Shown here: one piece after another, positions 7,393 through 12,814 of the stretch | How the letters are laid out: the number at the start of each line of letters is the position of its first letter | Numbering within the stretch: the first letter of the stretch is position 1 | Assembly: GCA_003527165.1 (NCBI GenBank) | Contig: DPSI01000558.1 | Coordinates: 1-12,814 of the forward strand | DNA: 12,814 bases | Direction: 5' to 3' | Source: Pseudomonas sp. | Lineage (GTDB): Bacteria; Pseudomonadota; Gammaproteobacteria; Pseudomonadales; Pseudomonadaceae | The notes under the pieces: model-generated | What the model was told of the DNA's origin: nothing | What the model saw: only the letters and a program-made list of their open reading frames with translations | The model's database searches: none | Program-made: the position numbers and the translations under genes

Positions 7393-7406
7393 TAATGGCA
7401 ATCTCC

Positions 7407-8618
7407 ATGCAACTGATCGAAAAACTCAGCGTCCTTGCCGACGCCGCTAAATATGACGTGTCATGTGCCAGCAGCGGCGCGCCAAAGCGCAGCTCCAAAG
7501 GCCGCAGCGGACTGGGCGCCACGGACGGCATGGGCATCTGCCACAGCTTCACGCCGGACGGCCGCTGTGTGGCCCTACTCAAGGTGCTGCTGACCAACTT
7601 CTGCCTGTACGACTGCCAGTACTGCGTCAATCGGCGTTCCAGTGACGTGCCCCGGGCACGCTTTACTCCGGAAGAAGTGGTCACGCTGACCCTCGACTTC
7701 TACCGCCGTAACTGCATCAGCGGCCTGTTTCTCAGCTCCGGCATTATTCGCTCGGCCGACTACACCATGGAACAGCTGATCCGCGTGGCCAAGCAGTTAC
7801 GCGAGGAGCACGAGTTTCGCGGTTACATCCATCTGAAAACCATCCCGGATGCAGATCCGATGCTGATCGCCGAAGCTGGCCGTTACGCTGACCGCCTCAG
7901 CGTCAACATCGAACTGCCGACCGGCTCCAGCCTGATCCGCCTCGCGCCGGAGAAACAGGTCGTGACCATCAAGCAGGCCATGCAGGTCATTTGCGAGGGT
8001 GAGACCGAAGCACAGGCGGAGAAACGGGCGCCGCGCTTCGCGCCGGCGGGCCAGAGCACCCAGATGATCGTTGGCGCCGATGCGACGGACGACAGCACCA
8101 TTCTCCGCACCGCTCAGTCGCTGTATGGTGACTACCGTCTGCGCCGCGTCTATTACTCGGCATTCAGCCCCATTCCGCACAGCCCTAAGACGGTACCCTT
8201 CGAAGCACCGCCACTGCTGCGCGAACATCGCCTGTATCAGGCCGACTTCTTGATGCGCGGTTACGGCTTTCGGGCCGGCGAATTGCTCGCTGGCCCAGGA
8301 AACCTGCCGCTGGATATCGACCCCAAGCTTGCCTGGGCGCTGTCCAACCGCGAGCAGTTTCCGGTCGACCTGAATCGGGCCGACCCATCACTGATCGCGC
8401 GCATCCCCGGGATTGGAATCCTCAGTGCCAAGCGCCTGGTCGCTCTGCGCCGGCAGAAGCGCATCCGCTTCGAAGACCTGGCACGCCTTCGCTGCTCGCT
8501 GGAAAAAGCCAAACCCTTCGTCATTACCCAGGACTACCGACCGAGCCTGGCCTACCAGGAGTCTAGTGCCTTGCGACGACAACTCAGCGAGGGGCCTGTG
8601 CAGATGGGGTTGTGGTGA
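7407..8618 (+). CDS. Putative DNA modification/repair radical SAM protein
   Basis: A 403-residue member of the radical SAM family annotated as 'putative DNA modification/repair' (TIGR03916 type); substrate and reaction are unknown. The [4Fe-4S]/SAM motif is C66-x3-C70-x2-C73 (NFCLYDCQYC). Further Cys at 20, 45 and 54 upstream of it could bind another metal or cluster. A radical SAM barrel spans about 55-290. The C-terminal part (about 320-365) reads as a helix-hairpin-helix DNA-binding motif (DLNRADPSLIARIPGIGILS), which supports a nucleic-acid substrate. I chose the ATG at 7407 because MQLIEKLSVLADAAKYDVSC resembles the family N-terminus; the ATG at 7395 would add four residues, and neither has a clear Shine-Dalgarno. 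Preceded by a LexA box and overlapping its partner gene downstream. Confidence 0.9.
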   Translation: MQLIEKLSVLADAAKYDVSCASSGAPKRSSKGRSGLGATDGMGICHSFTPDGRCVALLKVLLTNFCLYDCQYCVNRRSSDVPRARFTPEEVVTLTLDFYRRNCISGLFLSSGIIRSADYTMEQLIRVAKQLREEHEFRGYIHLKTIPDADPMLIAEAGRYADRLSVNIELPTGSSLIRLAPEKQVVTIKQAMQVICEGETEAQAEKRAPRFAPAGQSTQMIVGADATDDSTILRTAQSLYGDYRLRRVYYSAFSPIPHSPKTVPFEAPPLLREHRLYQADFLMRGYGFRAGELLAGPGNLPLDIDPKLAWALSNREQFPVDLNRADPSLIARIPGIGILSAKRLVALRRQKRIRFEDLARLRCSLEKAKPFVITQDYRPSLAYQESSALRRQLSEGPVQMGLW

Positions 8619-9457
8619 TGCGTCAGGTGCGCTTTGACAGCAGTTTCGATGGCTGGCGCGCCGCCGCGCGTGAGCTGCTCCGCGACGGGATCGCGCCGCA
8701 TCAGGTGGAATGGCTCGGCGGCAGTGATGCGGGTGGATTGTTCGACGAGCCCGATGCGCTCAAACCGATCGAATCGATTGAGCCGGCACCACCGGTACGC
8801 ATTCCGAGGCAGCTGATCGTCGAACTGGAAAGCGCGGCGCGCTTTCGCACCGGCGACCGCTGGAGCCTGCTGTATCGCATTCTCTGGCGTGTCGCCCAGG
8901 GCGATCCGACGGCCAGACTGGCCGGCGACGTCGATGGCAGCAAACTGCATGCGCGGATCAAGGCCGTACGCCGCGAAGCGCACCATATGCACGCTTTTCT
9001 ACGCTTCAGCCCAACGGACAGCGACAGCGTCCCGCACTATGTGGCCTGGTTCGAGCCTGCGCACGACATCTTGATCAGCGCGGCGCCGCACTTCGCCGAG
9101 CGAATGGGCCTGCATTCCTGGCTGATCGCGACGCCAGATGATGCAGTCTTTTGGGATGGGCAGGGCATGCACTACGCCAGTCCTTGTCCGCCCGCCTGGC
9201 ATCAACTGGCGCAAACCGCGCAAGATCCCGGCGCGGAACTGTGGAAGACCTATTACGAGAGCACCTTCAACCCGGCGCGACTGAACCGCGAGGTGATGCA
9301 AAGCAATCTGCCGGTGCGCTTCTGGAAGAACCTGCCCGAAGGGCAGCTGATACCGCAATTGCTGAGCCGTGCTCGCGCTGGAGCCCAACGTGACGGCCAG
9401 GCCGAACGCGTCGCCAAGCGGGCGGGCAAGCGCATCGGCCTGCCAAGGCAGACCTGA
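8618..9457 (+). CDS. TIGR03915/DUF4130 family putative DNA metabolism protein
   Basis: A 279-residue protein of the family found next to the radical SAM protein above; in other genomes this domain is fused to a UdgX-type uracil-DNA glycosylase domain. No glycosylase domain is present here. Visible family features are a basic, His-rich helix REAHHMHAFLRF (119-130), FEPAHDILISAAPHF (145-159), a WKTYYESTFNPARLN stretch (209-223) and RFWKNLPEGQLIPQLL (234-249), then a Lys/Arg-rich tail (253-277). The ATG at 8618 overlaps the upstream stop (TGATG); two in-frame GTG codons just before it (8612, 8615) are less likely starts. The function is not known; co-expression with the radical SAM protein under LexA is inferred. 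Its stop codon abuts the pilU stop codon on the other strand with no gap. Confidence 0.85.
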   Translation: MRQVRFDSSFDGWRAAARELLRDGIAPHQVEWLGGSDAGGLFDEPDALKPIESIEPAPPVRIPRQLIVELESAARFRTGDRWSLLYRILWRVAQGDPTARLAGDVDGSKLHARIKAVRREAHHMHAFLRFSPTDSDSVPHYVAWFEPAHDILISAAPHFAERMGLHSWLIATPDDAVFWDGQGMHYASPCPPAWHQLAQTAQDPGAELWKTYYESTFNPARLNREVMQSNLPVRFWKNLPEGQLIPQLLSRARAGAQRDGQAERVAKRAGKRIGLPRQT

Positions 9458-10603
9458 TCAGCGAAAGTTGCGCCCCGGATCGTCCTCGCTGACCTCCAGG
9501 GTCAACCCCTGAGAAACACTGGTCAGATGCTCGCCATCGGTTTCCGAACCCAGCTTGATCATCAGTCGCAAATCGTTGGACGAGTCGGCGTGCAGCAAGG
9601 CGTCTTCATAGGTGATTTCGCCCTGCACATAGAGGTTGTACAGCGCCTGGTCAAAGGTCTGCATGCCCAGATCTGTGGAGCGCTTCATCAATGACTTGAG
9701 TTCGTGAACCTCGCCCTTGCGGATCAGGTCAGCCGCCAGCGGCGTATTGATCAGCACTTCGATGACCGCGCGACGGCCCTTGCCATCGGGCGTCGGGATC
9801 AGTTGTTGGGCGACGATGGCCTTGAGGTTCAGCGACAGGTCCATCCAGACCTGCTGCTGCCGATCGGCAGGGAAGAAGTTGATGATCCGGTCCAGCGCCT
9901 GGTTGGCGTTGTTGGCGTGCAAGGTCGCTAAGCAAAGGTGGCCGGTTTCGGCGAATGCGACTGCGTAGTCCATGGTCTCGCGGGTGCGTACCTCACCGAT
10001 GAGGATCACATCCGGCGCCTGGCGCAGGGTGTTCTTCAGCGCCACGTCGAAAGAATCGGTGTCGATCCCGACCTCACGTTGGGTGACGATGCAACTCTGA
10101 TGCTGATGAATGAACTCGATCGGGTCTTCGATGGAAATGATGTGACCGCTGGAGTTCTTGTTGCGGTAGCCAATCATCGCCGCCAGCGAGGTCGACTTGC
10201 CGGTACCGGTCGCACCGACAAATAGCACCAGCCCGCGCTTGGTCATCGCCAATTTTTTTAGCACGTCCGGCAGTTTCAGATCTTCGAGCGTCGGGATATT
10301 GGTCTCGATGCGGCGCAGCACCATCCCAGCGAGATTGCGCTGATAGAAGGCACTGACGCGGAAACGGCCGATGCCCCGCGCGCTGATGGCGAAGTTGCAT
10401 TCGTGGTTTTCGGTAAATTCGCGGCGCTGCTGCTCGTTCATCACCGCGTGCACGGTTTCGCGGGTCATTTCCGGAGACATCGGCGTCTTGTTCACCGGCA
10501 GTATCTTGCCGTTGACCTTCATCGAAGGCGGCACGCCAGCCGTAATGAACAGATCGGAGCCGCCCTTTTCGACCATCAGGCGCAACAGTTTCTCGAATTC
10601 CAT
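9458..10603 (-). CDS. pilU: Type IV pilus retraction ATPase PilU
   Basis: A 381-residue hexameric secretion-type ATPase; PilU works with PilT to pull pili back and is needed for full twitching under load. Motifs: Walker A GATGTGKST (130-138), Asp box SIEDPIE (157-163), Walker B DVILIGE (198-204), His box with H222 and H229 (ETGHLCLATLHANN). The N-terminal PAS-like domain covers about 1-110. Sequence and length match Pseudomonas PilU closely, including the C-terminal DDPGRNFR. It lies 78 bp downstream of pilT in the same direction; its stop codon is immediately next to the stop of the convergent gene. The ribosome site (GAGAACGACG before the ATG) is weak, so translation may be lower than for pilT. 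Confidence 0.97.
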   Translation of the reverse strand: MEFEKLLRLMVEKGGSDLFITAGVPPSMKVNGKILPVNKTPMSPEMTRETVHAVMNEQQRREFTENHECNFAISARGIGRFRVSAFYQRNLAGMVLRRIETNIPTLEDLKLPDVLKKLAMTKRGLVLFVGATGTGKSTSLAAMIGYRNKNSSGHIISIEDPIEFIHQHQSCIVTQREVGIDTDSFDVALKNTLRQAPDVILIGEVRTRETMDYAVAFAETGHLCLATLHANNANQALDRIINFFPADRQQQVWMDLSLNLKAIVAQQLIPTPDGKGRRAVIEVLINTPLAADLIRKGEVHELKSLMKRSTDLGMQTFDQALYNLYVQGEITYEDALLHADSSNDLRLMIKLGSETDGEHLTSVSQGLTLEVSEDDPGRNFR

Positions 10604-10681
10604 CGTCGTTCTCGTAGTCCGGCGTAGCCGCGTCGTAGCGAAGCGGAAGCCAGGCGACAGCGCCGCCGAGCCTCCCGTAGG
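10604..10681. other. pilT-pilU spacer, no gene seen
   Basis: A 78-bp GC-rich stretch (read on the minus strand from CCTACGGGAGGCTCGGCGGC) with no promoter or terminator that I can support. Its base composition and wording recall short dispersed intergenic repeats of Pseudomonas, but I cannot check other copies from this window. Confidence 0.3.
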
Positions 10682-11716
10682 TTAGAAGTTTTCCGGCTGC
10701 TTGGCTTTTTCCTTGGCACTGTCGCGCGAAATCAGCCCTTTGGCCAACAGACCTTTGAGGCAAGCGTCAAGCGTCTGCATGCCCAGCGAACCACCGGTCT
10801 GAATCGCGGAATACATCTGCGCGACTTTGTCCTCGCGGATCAGGTTCCGGATCGCGGGCGTGCCGATCATGATCTCGTGCGCCGCCACCCGCCCACCGCC
10901 GACCTTCTTCAGCAGGGTCTGGGAGATCACCGCCTGCAGCGACTCGGAGAGCATCGAGCGGACCATGGATTTTTCTTCCGCCGGGAACACGTCGACCACA
11001 CGGTCGATGGTCTTGGCCGCCGAGGTGGTGTGCAGGGTGCCGAACACCAGGTGCCCGGTTTCCGCAGCGGTCAGCGCCAGGCGGATGGTCTCCAGATCGC
11101 GCATTTCGCCGACGAGAATGATGTCCGGGTCTTCCCGCAATGCCGAACGCAGCGCTTCGGAGAAGCCGAGCGTGTCGCGATGTACCTCACGCTGGTTGAC
11201 CAAACACTTCTTGGATTCGTGAACGAACTCGATGGGGTCCTCGATGGTGAGGATATGGTGGTACTTGGTGCTGTTCAGGTAGTCGAGCATGGCCGCCAGG
11301 GTGGTCGACTTGCCCGAACCGGTGGGGCCGGTGACCAGTACCAGGCCGCGCGGCACGTCGGTGATCTGGCGGAAAACTTCGCCCATACCGAGGTCCTCCA
11401 TGGTCAACACCTTCGATGGAATGGTCCGGAACACCGCACCTGAACCGCGGTTCTGGTTGAACGCGTTGACGCGGAAACGCGCCACGCCCGGCACTTCGAA
11501 CGAGAAGTCAGTCTCGAGGAACTCTTCGAAATCCTTGCGCTGCTTGTCGTTCATGATGTCGTAGATCAGCGCGTGTACCTGCTTGTGGTCCATCGCCGGC
11601 AGGTTGATTCGGCGCACATCGCCGTCAACGCGAATCATCGGCGGCAGGCCGGAAGACAGGTGCAAATCAGACGCACCCTGCTTGGCACTGAAGGCCAGCA
11701 GTTCTGTGATATCCAT
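10682..11716 (-). CDS. pilT: Type IV pilus retraction ATPase PilT
   Basis: The main motor for pilus retraction, acting at the cytosolic face of the inner-membrane platform. The 344-residue product has the length I recall for P. aeruginosa PilT: Walker A GPTGSGKST (130-138), Asp box TIEDPIE (157-163), Walker B DIILVGE (198-204), His box H222/H229 (ETGHLVFGTLHT), and the retraction-specific AIRNLIRE (288-295). I chose the ATG at 11716-11714 (MDITELLAFSAKQ) because GGGGAG lies just upstream and the family begins there; an in-frame codon 12 bases earlier would add MGSP. First gene of pilT-pilU, divergent from yggS across 66 bp in which I see no convincing promoter. Confidence 0.98.
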   Translation of the reverse strand: MDITELLAFSAKQGASDLHLSSGLPPMIRVDGDVRRINLPAMDHKQVHALIYDIMNDKQRKDFEEFLETDFSFEVPGVARFRVNAFNQNRGSGAVFRTIPSKVLTMEDLGMGEVFRQITDVPRGLVLVTGPTGSGKSTTLAAMLDYLNSTKYHHILTIEDPIEFVHESKKCLVNQREVHRDTLGFSEALRSALREDPDIILVGEMRDLETIRLALTAAETGHLVFGTLHTTSAAKTIDRVVDVFPAEEKSMVRSMLSESLQAVISQTLLKKVGGGRVAAHEIMIGTPAIRNLIREDKVAQMYSAIQTGGSLGMQTLDACLKGLLAKGLISRDSAKEKAKQPENF

Positions 11717-11782
11717 GGGACTCCCCAATTACAAGCAAGCAGGTAGAATGCCGCGCAGACCCTAAGGTGGCAGGCGCAGGTA

Positions 11783-12511
11783 ATGTCCACGATAGCGAAC
11801 AATATTGCAAAGGTCGCAGCGCGCATCCGTGAGGCGGCGCAAGCTGTAGCGCGCGATCCCGACGAGGTGCGCCTGCTGGCTGTGAGCAAGACGCAGCCAG
11901 CCGACGCTATCCGCCAGGCCAGCGACGCCGGGCTGCGTGATTTCGGCGAGAATTACCTGCAGGAAGCTCTGGAGAAGCAGATCGCCCTGAGCGACCTTTC
12001 CCTCACCTGGCATTTCATCGGTCCGATCCAGTCAAACAAGACCAAGGCAATCGCCGAACACTTCGACTGGGTGCATTCGGTGGATCGCCTGAAAATCGCT
12101 CAGCGCCTCTCCGACCAACGCCCCGAGTCGCTGCCGTCCCTGAACATTTGTTTGCAGGTCAACGTCAGTGGCGAAGCCAGCAAGTCCGGCTGCGAACCGC
12201 AGGACGTGTCGGAACTGGCGCACGCCATTGCTGCCCTGCCTCGCCTGCGCCTGCGCGGACTGATGACAATTCCTGAGCCAACCGAGGACCCGGCCGAGCA
12301 GCGCGCTGCTTTCGCCCGCCTGCGGCAGCTACAACGCAATCTTGACCTCGATCTCGACACCCTTTCTATGGGCATGAGCCAGGACCTGGAGGCCGCCATC
12401 GCCGAAGGCGCCACCTGGGTCCGCATCGGCACCGCCCTGTTCGGCGCCCGCGCTTATCCGTCGCAGACAGCTACGGACGCCCTCCGCATGAATAAAGGAA
12501 CCTCCTCATGA
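11783..12511 (+). CDS. yggS: YggS family pyridoxal phosphate homeostasis protein
   Basis: A 242-residue single-domain TIM-barrel protein that binds pyridoxal 5'-phosphate without known enzyme activity and keeps vitamin B6 and some amino-acid pools balanced (family knowledge). The PLP lysine is K36 (RLLAVSKTQP). Other family marks are FGENY (54-58), WHFIGPIQSNK (76-86), SMGMSQDLEAAI (195-206) and VRIGTALFG (213-221). Its C-terminal tail, about 20 residues past the last motif, is somewhat longer than usual (about 230 in many homologues). The stop overlaps the proC start by four bases (ATGA); yggS-proC linkage is widely conserved. The ribosome site (GCAGG) is modest. Confidence 0.96.
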   Translation: MSTIANNIAKVAARIREAAQAVARDPDEVRLLAVSKTQPADAIRQASDAGLRDFGENYLQEALEKQIALSDLSLTWHFIGPIQSNKTKAIAEHFDWVHSVDRLKIAQRLSDQRPESLPSLNICLQVNVSGEASKSGCEPQDVSELAHAIAALPRLRLRGLMTIPEPTEDPAEQRAAFARLRQLQRNLDLDLDTLSMGMSQDLEAAIAEGATWVRIGTALFGARAYPSQTATDALRMNKGTSS

Positions 12512-12814
12512 GCAATCCTCGTATCGCCTTTATCGGCGCCGGCAATATGGCCGCCAGCCTGATCGGCGGGCTACGCGCCCAGGGCATCCCCGCCACGTCC
12601 ATCTGCGCCAGTGATCCCGGCGCCGACAAACGTGCAGAGCTCGAAGCCACGCATGGCGTCGAGACCTTTGCCGACAACGGACAAGCGCTCGCCGGGGTCG
12701 ACATCGTCGTGCTCGCCGTCAAGCCGCAGGTGATGCAGGCAGTCTGCCGCGATCTCGCTGCTCACCTGCAATCGAATCAGCTGATCGTGTCGATCGCGGC
12801 CGGCATCACCTGCG
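12508..12814 (+). CDS. proC: Pyrroline-5-carboxylate reductase (N-terminal part, runs off window)
   Basis: Reduces 1-pyrroline-5-carboxylate to L-proline with NAD(P)H, the last step of proline synthesis. The window shows the first 102 residues: Rossmann nucleotide-binding loop FIGAGNMAASLIGG (8-21), then VLAVKPQVM (68-76) and VSIAAGIT (94-101), all typical of ProC. The ATG at 12508 overlaps the yggS stop and has AGGA 8 bases upstream, inside the yggS 3' end, so the genes are translationally coupled. The C-terminal dimerisation domain is outside the window. Confidence 0.96.
   Translation, partial: MSNPRIAFIGAGNMAASLIGGLRAQGIPATSICASDPGADKRAELEATHGVETFADNGQALAGVDIVVLAVKPQVMQAVCRDLAAHLQSNQLIVSIAAGITC

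Noticed and set aside
7270..7401. Longer start for the TM2 gene (adding 44 residues)
   Set aside because: No ribosome site at the upstream ATGs, it would overlap the LexA box and the divergent promoter, while the 7269 ATG has GAGG at good spacing and matches the family N-terminus.
10074..10763. Minus-strand open frame of 229 codons spanning the pilT end and pilU start
   Set aside because: It overlaps pilU in another frame and its translation has no domain; a shadow frame.
11717..11782. TAGAAT and TGTAAT hexamers as promoters for yggS and pilT
   Set aside because: Neither has a -35 at suitable spacing, and the pilT one would start transcription at or inside its own ribosome site.

Overview
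The window looks like a chromosomal core region of a high-GC Pseudomonas-type gammaproteobacterium. The protein sequences and gene order (pilH-pilG / gshB-tonB3-algH-ruvX-pyrR-pyrB-pyrC' ... pilU-pilT / yggS-proC) match the conserved pilG-to-proC neighbourhood of Pseudomonas as I recall it from P. aeruginosa. A member of the P. stutzeri (Stutzerimonas) group is my best guess, but that assignment is inference. No rRNA, tRNA, CRISPR array, insertion sequence or prophage was seen.

Layout. (1) Positions 1-617, minus strand: the start of pilH and all of pilG, the CheY-like regulators of the Pil-Chp chemosensory system for type IV pili. (2) Positions 854-6815, plus strand: gshB (glutathione synthetase), a TonB3-like energy transducer, algH (YqgE), ruvX (Holliday-junction resolvase-like/rRNA processing), then pyrR-pyrB-pyrC' of pyrimidine synthesis. 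algH/ruvX and pyrB/pyrC' overlap at stop and start codons, so algH to pyrC' is very likely one operon. PyrC' is an inactive dihydroorotase homologue that supports the PyrB aspartate transcarbamoylase holoenzyme. (3) Positions 6871-7269, minus strand: a small membrane protein made of two tandem TM2 repeats. It converges on pyrC' across a GC-rich hairpin. (4) Positions 7407-9457, plus strand: a two-gene, translationally overlapping cassette, a radical SAM protein of the 'putative DNA modification/repair' family with a C-terminal helix-hairpin-helix, plus its usual partner of the TIGR03915/DUF4130 family. Just upstream is a 20-bp near-consensus LexA (SOS) box. In P. aeruginosa, as I remember it, other genes occupy the pyrC'-pilU gap, so this is the accessory part of the window. 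(5) Positions 9458-11716, minus strand: pilU and pilT, the pilus retraction ATPases. (6) Positions 11783-12814, plus strand: yggS (PLP homeostasis protein) overlapping the start of proC (pyrroline-5-carboxylate reductase), which runs off the window.

How it fits together. Type IV pilus functions flank the region (PilG/PilH control, PilT/PilU retraction), and the TonB3-like protein between them belongs to a family reported to be needed for twitching motility in P. aeruginosa. The central plus-strand block is housekeeping (glutathione, RuvX, pyrimidines). The most interesting part is the LexA-boxed radical SAM/DUF4130 pair: a probable DNA-damage-induced repair or nucleic-acid modification system whose chemistry is, to my knowledge, not established.
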